A DNA stretch of 64,000 bases, taken from assembly GCA_964036195.1 (NCBI GenBank), contig OZ038457.1:2331180-2395179 (forward strand). The letters run 5' to 3'. The DNA comes from Sphaerolaimus hirsutus. Lineage: Eukaryota; Nematoda; Chromadorea; Monhysterida; Sphaerolaimidae. Position 1 is the first letter of the stretch; each line of letters begins with the position of its first letter. Of the stretch, positions 42,870 through 53,065 are shown in pieces. Under the pieces are notes generated by a model. It saw only the letters and a list, made by a program, of their open reading frames with translations. It was not told the DNA's origin and made no database searches. Both the position numbers and the translations under genes were made by a program.

Positions 42870-45800
42870 ATGGAACGAACTCCACCGAACGTTTTGACAA
42901 GGTCCGCCCAACCTGATCTAGGTGAAGGCATGGGGGACTTTGAGTTTTTTGGTCATGTCGATGAGCAAAGACATGTCGCTGAGCGTGCCATGCACCGCAG
43001 GCCGCCGGCAAATAATGTGAATTTTAGAGACATGGTTAATTCATCATCAAATACGGTCAATTTGACAAACACCGATTTGGATACATTGCAGAACACAAGT
43101 TGCCACACCGCTGTGCAAAATACGCCAACTGGCTCAGGGAGAAATGGTCAGTCACTTTTGGACACACAGTCCCCAGTTTTGAACGATTCGGCAATTTGGG
43201 CCATTGGCAATACTGTTCCGACAGCTGGAAATATGGCAACGTCTTTGGGCAATACCCAAGTGAGTCAAAACGAGGTACAAAATTCGCAAATTTTGCAAAT
43301 GAATAGTCAATTGAATGAGTTGACGAATTTGGTGCAAGACATGCAGTTGACTGTTGTACAGTCTATACAATTGTCAACAGTGACGATGAATAATGAAATT
43401 GCAAACATTAAGGATCGTTTGGATTGTTTGGATAGGAAAAATTTGACAGAAAATTTGACAGAAAATTTGGTAAATACGGAAAATGTTGTAGTGACAAATA
43501 AAAATGTGGCCCCCATTTCAAGTGAAACGGCAAATGAATTACCATCGAGTGAAATGGTAAATGTATCAAATGTGTCAAGTGTGGGAGCGATGCCATTACA
43601 GGTGGTTATTTCTTCAATTCCAACATTTTCAGGGGAAGCGCCTGATAATTTCAAAGATTGGAGGGAAACGGTAGAACAGCATTTGTTCATGGTGCCCGAG
43701 GCATTGCTAGCCAGGTTTTGGTACATGATTTTTACGGCTAAATTAGTCTTGTCAGCCAAAAACTTGTGGAAATCATTCACCAAAGAACAAAAACAAAATT
43801 ACAAGTTCATTCTTTCGGAATTCGACAAATCATTCAAATCACACACGCAACGGCTGACGGTCACGCAATGGGAAAAACAATGGCAGCAGGAAAATGAAAC
43901 CTGCATGACATTTTGCATGCGGCTTGTTGGCAAGCTTCCAATTGAATATAAAAAAAGGCCTCAGCATGAGCAAAACTTTCTGATTTTAATTCGTTTTGTG
44001 CTGGGCGTTAAAAGGGAATTATTTGAACAAAATGTTTTGGTGACTTTACAAAAAGATATTGAAAACAAAATAATCACCGAGCCAAGGGAGGCAGCACAAC
44101 GTTTGGATAATTATTTATTTGAACTCTCGCGATTGGGGTTGAGACCAAAAACTTTTGTGAATCCAAAACCGAATTTTGTGACAAATAAATCAGCGTCGAA
44201 ACCACCCTTTGTGCGAGCCAATCAGGGTGCACAGTGCACATTTTGCAAAAAATTGGGCCATAAAGAAGACAATTGTTATGCAAAAAGAAATGCGGATAAT
44301 AAAAAACTGCCCCCCACTGCAGGTTATAGTGGAGTGAAATCGTTCGGGCCATCGGCAACGCACAACACGACTATGAAACCACAACCAGTCATGAAAGGCC
44401 CAATGACTCACAGAGTACATGCAAATTTGGCTACTTTGGTCGAGAACATGCAAACTTTGTCAGAGTCACTGCAGAATGTTTTGGTGAGTGATAACACAAT
44501 TTCTCAAATCAACGAAGAATTTAAGTTAAAAACAAACATTATCTCTCAGTCAACAGAAGATCTCGAAACAACTGAAATGAGTGCAGAGCAAAATGAGGAA
44601 CCTGGAAAAGACACTGGTGAAATTTCCGACGATAGTGAGTTCTTATCTCCACTATTTGAAATTCCGACAAAAAACTTGAATTTAAAATCAATTGCGAAAA
44701 AAATTTACTATCCAATCTCACAGGTGTCCACAAAGATGATCAAGTTGATTTGGACACTGCTGATATGGATACAAATTTCTGCAACGTGGTGCCAGGATTT
44801 TTGGAGTAAAAATTTGTGCAGCAGCGTTTCGAACTTTTTGAAAAATATAATTTACACATTACAATGTGTAGGTGAATTTTGTGCGGGTGCATTTACCTGT
44901 AACCCATTGTGTGATTTTTTGAACGTTTTATTGTCTAAAAGACAAATCACTTGGTTTACTAGTTTGAAAAATAAATTCAATGTAAAATTATTTACTTCCA
45001 ATGCACACCAATTAAAAAGTAATTTAATTACAACACCAATCACTTTGTTTGGACAAATTTGCAACTCAGTAATTGATACCGGTGCTACTAGAAGTGTAAT
45101 TAGTAAAAATTTATTGCAAAATTTACTTCAACAGGCAAAAATCACTACACCTTTGTGTAAACTTTTGGAACCGGCAAATGTTGTCATACACCATGCTGGG
45201 GGAATGGTTCCACCAGAGAAAATTAAACAAATATCTATTCCAGTCACACACACTGACCTACACGGTACGATCTACACCAGAGTTGTATCATTTTTAGTAA
45301 ATTTGTCGTCTACTGCTACCAATAAACTCCTAATTGGCCTAGATATTTTACCCTATATGAATTTTCTAGATACAATTAGAAATTATTTCGTTTTAAAAAA
45401 CCCAACTCAACCGAAAAATAAACTAAGAAAAAGAACTCAACAAAGTTCATTAGGATTATTCCTTCTTAAAAACTATGCCATGCCACCACACTCTGTAAAC
45501 AAAATAGAATTCTATTTAAAGGACACAAATACTATTCCATCACACCGCTCTGGCGTATGTGAATTTTCAATTTTGCAGAAAAATAATCCATGGATAGATA
45601 TATATGACATCTATTTTTCAGAACTAAACCAAACAGCTCTTGAAACGGTGGTTTTGAATAACACTGATACTACAATACAACTAAAGAAAAATATAAAAAT
45701 TGGAAATTTTTATACAAATGATAAAATTTACAATTTTACAACTGATCCCTCTAAATTAAAAACTGTGCAAAATCTGATAGCAGTAGAGGACAAATTACCG

Positions 45801-48605
45801 CCTAATTTTACACCTGTTGTCCCAGACTTTCCAATCACACAAATGGAACGCTTTCAACACATAAAAAATAACTTGCCTACTGATAACATGTGTAATTTAT
45901 CACAAACACAGAAATCAACATTTGATGATTTAATTAAGAAATTCCATGATGTGTTTTCATGCGGTGAATTTGATGTGGGTTGCACATCATTAGTAGCACA
46001 CTATATCCGTATCGATCCTTCACAAAAACCCATTAAACAAGCCGTCCGATATGAGGCACCACAAAAACGCCCATACATTCAATCCACAATTGAACAAATG
46101 TTAGCCAGGGGAATAATAGAACCCTGTGATTCTCCTTGGGCAAGTCCAATAAATGTAGTAAAAAAAGGCGAAAATGATTGGAGACTAACAGTAGATTACA
46201 GATTGGTAAATTTGATCTCTCAAATACAATCATATCCGCTACCACAAATTGGTCACATACTAACAGAACTTGCTGGTAGGAAAATCTTTTCTTCTTTGGA
46301 TTTAAAACACGGATTTTATAATTTACCTTTAGGGGATGAGCAAACAAAAGATACAACAGCTTTTGTTTGCAGTATGGGCCAATTCAGATTTTTGAGATGT
46401 CCAATGGGCGCTTGTGGTAGTCCAGCTTCATTCCAACGTCTTATGAATGTCATGCTGCGTGGTCTAGTGCAACCACATGAAGCATCAAGACCTTGGGTCC
46501 GTAGTTACTTGGATGATTTATTGATTACTACGGATACAATTGACTTGCATTTGTCAGCAATACAAAAAGTGTTTGAGAGACTTCGCTGGGCAGGTCTGAA
46601 ATTAGGACCCAAAAAGTGTTTATTTTTAGTGCATAAACTGAGGTATTTGGGCCATGACATTGACTCAAATGGCATAAAACCGGCTTTCGATCGGGTAAAA
46701 GCAGTGTTACATCAACCCGAACCTACCACAATGCAAGATTTAAGACGTTTTCTTGGTAAAACTACTTATTTCAGTCACTTTATCCCACGCTATGCGGATG
46801 TTTCAGCACCACTTTACCATGCTATTTCAGGAAAATTCCCAAAAAAGGGAATTACCCCTTTAACATGGACGGATGACATGAAAAAATCGTGGAAATTATT
46901 GAAAATTGCACTAACAAATCCGCCATGCCTGGCCCACCCACGATATGATGGCCGAGAATTTTTTATTCAGACAGATGCATGCAGATATGGTCTGGCAGCT
47001 GTTTTACTGCAAAAAGACGATAAAGACAAATTTCATCCTTTGGCATTTATCAGCAAACGAGTGCATGCTGAATATAAAAATTGGAGCGCAGCCATGCTAG
47101 AAGCATTAGCTGTTGCATATGCATGCAGACGATTTTCACCCATTATAGATGGCCAAAAAATTGTGATTCAAACAGATAATTCCGGTATTGTACAAGCCTA
47201 CAAGTCACCGAACGTATCCATTTTGGAAAGATGGTCTATGTACCTCCAAAGTACCATTTCCAGGATAGAACACAGACCAGCAAATATGAACAAAATAGCT
47301 GATCAGTTAAGTCGGAATCCAATAGACATAAATGATGTTGAGGATGATAAACTACTCACTGAAGTTTCCGACTTAATCGATACTATTCCTGGCTTGAACA
47401 ATACCGAAATGTCTTTTTTCTCAGAAATAAAAAATAGTAAATTTTCATGGGAAACAGAACAATCAAAAGACCCAAATATCCAAAAATATAAATTGGCCAT
47501 TCAAAATGGAGAAAATTTCAAAAATGCATGCATTATAGATAATATAGTTCATGTGTTAACTCCGCATCAAACTAACTGTTTTGTAAAATGGATACCACAA
47601 CATCTCAAAAATGCATTTTTGGCTCAAGCACATTCTGGTCTCTATGGGTCACATGGTGGAATTGAAAAGACCCTAGCTCTACTAACACAATTTGGCGCCT
47701 GGCCTTCAATGAAATCAGACATTATCAAATATTGTCAGCATTGCTCTGAATGCCATAGATTTAAAATACATAAACATGGAAAAGCGCCAATGTTACTAAC
47801 ACCAACCCCATCAGAACCATTTGAAACAGTTCACATAGATATCACCGAACTCCCGAAAAGTGGGAAATTTAAATATATGTTATTAATTGTCTGTGCGTTA
47901 ACCAGATATGCTGTAACTATTCCCTTGACTCACCATAAATCCGAGATAATTACTAAAATGATTAAAAAACATTTCTTTTATATTTATGGACCACCAGTTA
48001 AAATTGTAACTGATAATGGACCGGAATTTCTTTCTGCTAAATTTGCAAATATGTGCAAAGAATTCGATGTGACACATATTACAGGTCAAACGTATCATCC
48101 ACAAACTAATGGAATCGCTGAGAGGACAATTCAAACAGTTTGTAACATTTTACGAATGATACCTGGGAAAGAAAATTGGGTAGATAAAATATCTTTAGCA
48201 ACACTTAAATACAATATGGCAACAAACACCATTACAAAATTTCCCCCTTTTTTGCTAATTTACCATCGAATTCCCAGAATAAATCATTTCACTAGTTCAA
48301 TATTGAGCAAAGAAAATCCACAAAAAGTATGGAGATTCGCTGAGTTAAATACAGAAATGGCGAAACGAAAATACCTGTCTTGGTTCAACAACAACAGATC
48401 AGTAAAGTTTTTGGATAAAATTTTACCTGGAACAATAGTGATGATAAAAACATCAACACCACAAAAATTGGCAGAAAGATATACCGGTCCATTTTCTGTT
48501 CTTTCAGTTAAAAATAATGAAGCAACGTTGTCCGACATTTCATTGAATAACAAAAATGCCACACTAACAACACGACTAGAAAACTTGTTCATAGTACCCA
48601 AATAA
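42870..48605 (+). CDS. gag-pol: Element B Gag-protease-RT-RNase H-integrase polyprotein
   Basis: One uninterrupted frame. The first ATG is 42870; positions below count from the in-frame TTG at 42849. Gag core about 250-430 (PTFSGEAPDNFKDWRE). CCHC knuckle CTFCKKLGHKEDNC at 463-476. A hydrophobic segment at about 630-648 with following cysteines lies between knuckle and protease. Protease VIDTGATRS (Asp743). RT with YLDDLL (1220-1223). RNase H FIQTDACRYG (Asp1376). Integrase zinc region from His1595, catalytic D1664, D1722, E1758 (D,D-35-E), HPQTNGIAER. About 1,911 residues. Intact, so the copy may be competent. A single-frame gag-pol has no frameshift step to regulate the Gag:Pol ratio. Confidence 0.92.
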   Translation: MERTPPNVLTRSAQPDLGEGMGDFEFFGHVDEQRHVAERAMHRRPPANNVNFRDMVNSSSNTVNLTNTDLDTLQNTSCHTAVQNTPTGSGRNGQSLLDTQSPVLNDSAIWAIGNTVPTAGNMATSLGNTQVSQNEVQNSQILQMNSQLNELTNLVQDMQLTVVQSIQLSTVTMNNEIANIKDRLDCLDRKNLTENLTENLVNTENVVVTNKNVAPISSETANELPSSEMVNVSNVSSVGAMPLQVVISSIPTFSGEAPDNFKDWRETVEQHLFMVPEALLARFWYMIFTAKLVLSAKNLWKSFTKEQKQNYKFILSEFDKSFKSHTQRLTVTQWEKQWQQENETCMTFCMRLVGKLPIEYKKRPQHEQNFLILIRFVLGVKRELFEQNVLVTLQKDIENKIITEPREAAQRLDNYLFELSRLGLRPKTFVNPKPNFVTNKSASKPPFVRANQGAQCTFCKKLGHKEDNCYAKRNADNKKLPPTAGYSGVKSFGPSATHNTTMKPQPVMKGPMTHRVHANLATLVENMQTLSESLQNVLVSDNTISQINEEFKLKTNIISQSTEDLETTEMSAEQNEEPGKDTGEISDDSEFLSPLFEIPTKNLNLKSIAKKIYYPISQVSTKMIKLIWTLLIWIQISATWCQDFWSKNLCSSVSNFLKNIIYTLQCVGEFCAGAFTCNPLCDFLNVLLSKRQITWFTSLKNKFNVKLFTSNAHQLKSNLITTPITLFGQICNSVIDTGATRSVISKNLLQNLLQQAKITTPLCKLLEPANVVIHHAGGMVPPEKIKQISIPVTHTDLHGTIYTRVVSFLVNLSSTATNKLLIGLDILPYMNFLDTIRNYFVLKNPTQPKNKLRKRTQQSSLGLFLLKNYAMPPHSVNKIEFYLKDTNTIPSHRSGVCEFSILQKNNPWIDIYDIYFSELNQTALETVVLNNTDTTIQLKKNIKIGNFYTNDKIYNFTTDPSKLKTVQNLIAVEDKLPPNFTPVVPDFPITQMERFQHIKNNLPTDNMCNLSQTQKSTFDDLIKKFHDVFSCGEFDVGCTSLVAHYIRIDPSQKPIKQAVRYEAPQKRPYIQSTIEQMLARGIIEPCDSPWASPINVVKKGENDWRLTVDYRLVNLISQIQSYPLPQIGHILTELAGRKIFSSLDLKHGFYNLPLGDEQTKDTTAFVCSMGQFRFLRCPMGACGSPASFQRLMNVMLRGLVQPHEASRPWVRSYLDDLLITTDTIDLHLSAIQKVFERLRWAGLKLGPKKCLFLVHKLRYLGHDIDSNGIKPAFDRVKAVLHQPEPTTMQDLRRFLGKTTYFSHFIPRYADVSAPLYHAISGKFPKKGITPLTWTDDMKKSWKLLKIALTNPPCLAHPRYDGREFFIQTDACRYGLAAVLLQKDDKDKFHPLAFISKRVHAEYKNWSAAMLEALAVAYACRRFSPIIDGQKIVIQTDNSGIVQAYKSPNVSILERWSMYLQSTISRIEHRPANMNKIADQLSRNPIDINDVEDDKLLTEVSDLIDTIPGLNNTEMSFFSEIKNSKFSWETEQSKDPNIQKYKLAIQNGENFKNACIIDNIVHVLTPHQTNCFVKWIPQHLKNAFLAQAHSGLYGSHGGIEKTLALLTQFGAWPSMKSDIIKYCQHCSECHRFKIHKHGKAPMLLTPTPSEPFETVHIDITELPKSGKFKYMLLIVCALTRYAVTIPLTHHKSEIITKMIKKHFFYIYGPPVKIVTDNGPEFLSAKFANMCKEFDVTHITGQTYHPQTNGIAERTIQTVCNILRMIPGKENWVDKISLATLKYNMATNTITKFPPFLLIYHRIPRINHFTSSILSKENPQKVWRFAELNTEMAKRKYLSWFNNNRSVKFLDKILPGTIVMIKTSTPQKLAERYTGPFSVLSVKNNEATLSDISLNNKNATLTTRLENLFIVPK

Positions 48606-48687
48606 CAACCTACTAACTTTGTTGTCAAAAAATGAATCGCCAAAATCGTCATCGTCCCATAAAATAAACGGTCAATTTTTAACCATT

Positions 48688-50113
48688 CTACATTTCAAAC
48701 ATAAAATGGTTCAACGTGCGCCTATTAAACCAATCCATTTGAACAGGCGAAGAAATGTCACCGTAAACGGGAGCGACATATTTACTAGTTTCGTACTCAC
48801 CAGCCAAATGAGTGCCAATTGTCCTAATTTCATGGTCAATATGAATTTTTCCGGTCCAATCAATCATTTTTTCTTCAAAAAACTTTCCGGCAAAATCATA
48901 ATCATTCTGGTTGAGTCGCAATGGCATTTCATCCGTGTAAACCAGACGAAGGTCTTTTTCAAACATCCGCATGAAATTCGCCAAAGAGTTTTCCTGTAAT
49001 TACACTCAATTACAATTGACATTCTTATGCAAACCATTGAAGTAAAATAAAATTTACCAATTTCGATAAACAGATGTCCTTTGTCAAATTCACAATTTCA
49101 AATTTTGAAATTTTACATTGCTCCAACCGGACAAAGTCGCAAATCGCATTTAGACATTCTTGCGGAATAATTTTTCCCGCTTGAATAACAGTAATCTGAA
49201 ATAAATACAAAAACCCATAATTATTTATCACTTTGAAAACATTCTTATTTAAAAACACAAATTTGAAATTATCGCTAAAAATTCACCTTGCAACCGTTTT
49301 TCGCAGCTGGATACAACTGTATCATATCCAAATCTTTCAAATGCAGTGCTTGCATGTGCTCACATTCTGGTACAGTGCACAACTCAATCCACAGAATCCT
49401 TGAAGGAATGTTTATGCCATCACTTAACGTAATGGGCAAACATAGCGGATTCACGCGGAAAAATGTCTGTAAAACAGTAATTATGTTTACCAGAATTGCA
49501 AAAATAAAATCAGACATGAATATAAATATTTATATATAAATATATTTAAACGTCTTGTTTTTAATTTGATCTAAACAATCAATCAAAATCAAAATTTTAT
49601 ACCTTCGCACAACATTTGTTCACGTGGTCGGACTTTGAGCGCACTTCGTGTTCCTTGTCATCAAAATCAACAAATCTGATACATATTTCGTCAATTTTGC
49701 CCGACATGCGGCTACCCACAATCTATAAGAATGTGATAAATTCAACATTTTTCGCTCCAAAAACAGATTTTCAACAACGAAAATATCAAAACAACAAAAA
49801 TTGAATCCAAAACCGAAATTCAAAACCCCACAATAACCTGTGCATTTTCGAACTTCAACAACAGCATTTGCACCGCATCGGACAATTTCATAATGTCCAA
49901 ATTTTCTGCGTTCAACAACCACTCACGCGGTGTGGTACGCATTTGCCAATAATCGTCACATAAAACGTGGGGCTTACGCATCTCCAACTGCTCTCGCGCG
50001 GCATTTTTCAGACTTTTGCACGCTGAAAATTAATAATTCAAATTTAATCGTTGTTAAATTTGGTCAAATATTTGAAATTGTGGAATTGTTTTACCTCTAA
50101 TTAAACGCGACAT
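48688..50113 (-). CDS. Cargo gene B1: six-exon gene antisense to pol, unknown product
   Basis: Exons on the minus strand: 50095-50113, 49838-50022, 49603-49722, 49287-49466, 49058-49195, 48688-48993. All five introns (72, 115, 136, 91 and 64 bp) have GT-AG ends with TTTTCAG-like acceptors, and every junction keeps the frame (first intron phase 1, the rest phase 0). About 315 residues, soluble, no signal peptide or obvious motif. Segments include DDYWQM, a WLLNAENLDIMKLSDAVQML helix and a Cys-scattered middle. I do not recognise the family. It ends 82 bp from the pol stop, tail to tail, and starts 180 bp from gene B2. Because it is antisense, its introns would survive a genomic RNA intermediate unspliced. 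Confidence 0.75.
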
Positions 50114-50293
50114 CTTTTCTACTAGTTCAACAATTCCAGTTGAAATTTCGAATTTTTTCTTTTTTCGAAAAAGTAGTTATTTGGATACATCCCGGAATGT
50201 ACACAATAATATTCTGGTTCTCTAGTTACTGTTATTTAATCACAATTAAGCGAACAATAAATAGGGTGGCGAAATTGCAAAAATTGACTAAAA
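50114..50293. promoter_or_regulatory. Probable bidirectional promoter between cargo genes B1 and B2
   Basis: 180 bp between two divergent ATGs (50113 minus, 50294 plus). AT-rich, no clear TATA box at a standard distance. Inferred from gene layout only. Confidence 0.45.
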
Positions 50294-51669
50294 ATGGCGG
50301 AAAACTTGCCAGCAACGGATAAACTGAGCCAACAAATTTTCAATGGCTTTTGTTACACTATCCAAGCCCATGTCAACTCGTGCAGGCGATGTGGTCCATT
50401 TTTGAAGGACATTTGCAATGAAGTGGTGAAACGTGAGGAACAAAATAAAAATTTGGCGTCCAAATTGCTCAACACTAAAGATCAGTTTGCAAAAATTTCA
50501 ATTGCACATTCCGGGTGTGAAGTGGTGAAACAACAGTTGGCTACATTGCAACAAAAAGTAAATGAGGTCAATCATTTAAATCTCGTTTTATTTATAATTT
50601 GACTCGTTTTTAAAAAAACAACAACATAATTTAAATAAAAAATAAACCACTCTAAGGATGAAAATGAAAAATTCTGGCCAGTACACGTGGCACAGGGAAG
50701 AATTGGGCGCAGATTGCATGTAAATGAACAATCCGTGGCGCTAGATCATTGGTGTTGCACTGATTGCGAAAAAGCGGGAATTGTGCAATGTTGTAACGCA
50801 TCGAAAATGTTGGGACAAGTAAATAATTCATTTATGAATTTTATTTACATCAAAATTTTGAACAAATAAAAATTTGCACTTACATACTTTTAAGAAATCC
50901 AATGCCGACATGGTAGGGGTCATTGAACGGTTGAATTCATTGGTGGTGACTGGAACAGAACCAGGTCTCAAAGCACAAGTGACCATTTTGAATAACAACC
51001 CCACAATGTTCAAAATTCCGAAAAACAAGGGCACAAAATCACAAAAGCCACAAATGACAGAACCAAAGGGCTTGGCAAATTTATTACAACAGCATGAACA
51101 AGAGCATCCAGTGCAATTGTTCCATCACATCAAAAACAATTCCCAGAGGGGTGCTCAAGGTGAAATTGATAAATTACATGTTAAGCACGTTAAAATTCAT
51201 CTTGAATAAATTAAAAATGCCATCCAGGTGGATTTTTCAATCGTGGCAGGGGCCAATTCAAATCACACCGGTTCCACTGAAACAATTGACTGATTGTGAA
51301 ATTGGCAGTGACGAGGTGAGTTACTTTTATGTCAACTCTACTTTTGTGACAACTATCAAAAGTAATTGCAATCTCTCTGCAATCTTCAATGATAAAACAA
51401 GTTATTTTGATGACAAAACTCATTTTTATGTCAACTGCCATCCATTTATCATTTTATGTCAACTATCAACTAAATTCCCACTAAACAATTATTGGTAAAT
51501 TCAATAACACATCAAATATTTGCGCAAAAATTTTTTTTTTCAGTGGGAAGAGGCATTCAACCGGGCAAAAACGCTACCGGGTTTTGGTGAATTTGGTGCG
51601 GAATATGGGCAGAACAGAGAAGTGAAACCTCTCGAAAGAATTGCCATACCATTCGAGCCCAAAAAGTAA
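50294..51669 (+). CDS. Cargo gene B2: spliced gene with Cys-rich segments, unknown product
   Basis: Exons 50294-50557, 50657-50818 and 50895-51159 join in frame by GT-AG introns. They encode a CRRCGPFLKDIC start, a coiled-coil-like Glu/Gln/Lys stretch, a WCCTDCEKAG...CC cluster that could bind zinc, and a basic PKNKGTKSQKP segment. Further exons 51228-51315 and 51544-51669 join in frame with each other and end in a stop (…PFEPKK). The 3-to-4 junction, as I read the splice sites (51159|51228), is one base out of phase: it gives a short Gly/Arg-rich tail ending at 51288. So either this copy has a lesion, an unseen site is used, or the gene ends early. Family not recognised. Confidence 0.55.
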
Positions 51670-51734
51670 CTTGACTTAAGTTATTAAGACGTCACTTTAT
51701 TGTCAAAACAAATGCACTATTCTATAGACCTGTG

Positions 51735-52374
51735 ATGCACGACAGTGACATGTCTAGTAGCAGTAGCAATGTCATGGAAACCATGTCCCCGGAAATTTCC
51801 GCCATGGTGCAAGCTCTAGTGCAAAAAGAGTTGGCACAGAAATTGGCGAATTCAAATACAGTGACTGCACAAATGAGTGGGGTGTCCAATGCTAGTGAAA
51901 CGTCATATACCGCCCAACAGTTGGCTGCAATGGGTTTGCGGGAAAAATCCATTCAATACCAGGGAATTGACAAAGATGAGTTTGCCAACGCCATGGCGCC
52001 CATGCAAAACACAACCAATATCATGCTGTCAACTGTAGTGGTTGATGGTGGGTAAATTCTGATGTAAATTTAGAATAAATTAAATTCCCATTTTAAATTA
52101 TAATTATTTAAATTATACTTTTCTCCCCAAATAGATAAAATGGCTACGACTAAAACGTGCACCATCAAAAAGAATGTGGAAGAACCCATTCCACTCTCCA
52201 AATCTGAAATACACCTAATGAACGGTGGGTGTTATAAAAATATTTAGTTTAGGATTTCATTGACTGTTTTTATTGTAATTTAATTCTTTTTTCCAAATTT
52301 TAGATTCCCAGTTTGAAAAAGAGCCCGAAGCATCGTCATCGCAGCCGTACTGTCAGACCCCACCGCACGAATGA
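51735..52374 (+). CDS. Cargo gene B3: three-exon gene, 157 residues, unknown product
   Basis: Exons 51735-52047, 52135-52224 and 52304-52374. Both introns are GT-AG, phase 1, and the frame is kept to a TGA. The product starts with a Ser-rich patch, then a QALVQKELAQKLANS helix, and ends in an acidic Ser/Pro tail (EPEASSSQPY). No domain is recognised. It lies 66 bp after the last B2 exon and 52 bp before the 3' LTR, in the same sense as pol, so a spliced genomic RNA would lose its introns. Their presence implies that unspliced RNA is packaged or that the cargo is recent. Confidence 0.65.
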
Positions 52375-52426
52375 GTTTACATGGTCAAGCAAAATGATTT
52401 CGTTTTAAGTTTGTTTAGGTAGAAGG

Positions 52427-52573
52427 TGTTGTGAAACGGACTTTAGATTTATTGACATTTATGTGAATTGTTTTGATTTCCCAATTGAACATGATAAAAG
52501 TGATTATTTAGGTGAAAAGTTAGTTCGCAGGATTCCCGAATAAAGGCACTAAAGAAAATATAGACTCATAACA
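52427..52573 (+). repeat. Element B 3' LTR
   Basis: 147 bp, one difference from the 5' copy. Preceded by AGAAGG, a minimal polypurine tract. Confidence 0.9.
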
Positions 52574-52894
52574 TTTTTATTAATCTTTATAATTCTTTAT
52601 GTCAACCCGTTTTCTAACGACACGCGACAGGTGCAAAACCTGATATTTGCTTTAAAGTAGACATAATAAGCAATTTGCTCGCGTTTTGAAGGTTAAATCG
52701 CCCGTATGTAAGGCCGTTCTTGCCGAAAGAACGGCCCAGTCTACGACTACTGATATCTGATTTTAAATGATTACTTTGTTTGATAGAAATAAAATATAAA
52801 CCGAATATAACTTGAATAAATATTTGAATAAAAGCTAAGGTTTCCGCACTGTAGAACGCAGGAAAAATAACCCCAAATAGTGTGAAACTTTACA
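52574..52894 (+). repeat. Element C 5' LTR, second part
   Basis: Matches 62308-62628 apart from C52699 versus T62433. It carries an inverted pair GGCCGTTCTTGCC...AAGAACGGCC (a hairpin in R/U5 or U3) and AATAAA words. Confidence 0.9.
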
Positions 52895-53065
52895 TGGCGC
52901 AGCGGAAAGGATAGAATTAGTAATTCAGTCCTGCAAAAAATAGAACCTGCACAACAGAAACCCCAATAATATCCAAATTTTTACAAAATATATAAATCAA
53001 CATAAATTACAAAAAATTTATAACGCAGAAGCTAAATTCAAAGCTAAAGCGAAACGCAAAAAATC
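52895..53065 (+). promoter_or_regulatory. Element C leader and candidate primer site
   Basis: TGGCGCAGCGGAAAGG follows the LTR directly and is the probable primer site (starts TGG). The tRNA is not identified. Curiously, it also resembles the sense D-arm of initiator Met tRNA, possibly by chance. Confidence 0.45.

Larger units (their letters stand above)
42545..52573 (+). mobile_element. Element B: Ty3/gypsy retrotransposon with three intron-bearing cargo genes
   Basis: 10,029 bp. LTRs of 147 bp start TGTTGTG, end ATAACA and differ at one base (T42656/G52538). The TTTTT duplication (42540-42544, 52574-52578) matches the single run in the intact LTR of C, so the insert boundaries are certain. 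The gag-pro-pol ORF occupies 42870-48605. The rest (48606-52426) carries three spliced genes: one antisense, two sense. Confidence 0.9.

Noticed and set aside
42545..52573. A Polinton/Maverick with extra genes
   Set aside because: Terminal repeats are direct, the pol is a gypsy RT polyprotein, and no protein-primed DNA polymerase or capsid gene is seen.
52895..52915. A tRNA fragment at the start of element C interior
   Set aside because: Resembles the D-arm of initiator Met tRNA, but it sits exactly where a primer site belongs and no tRNA fold can be built around it.
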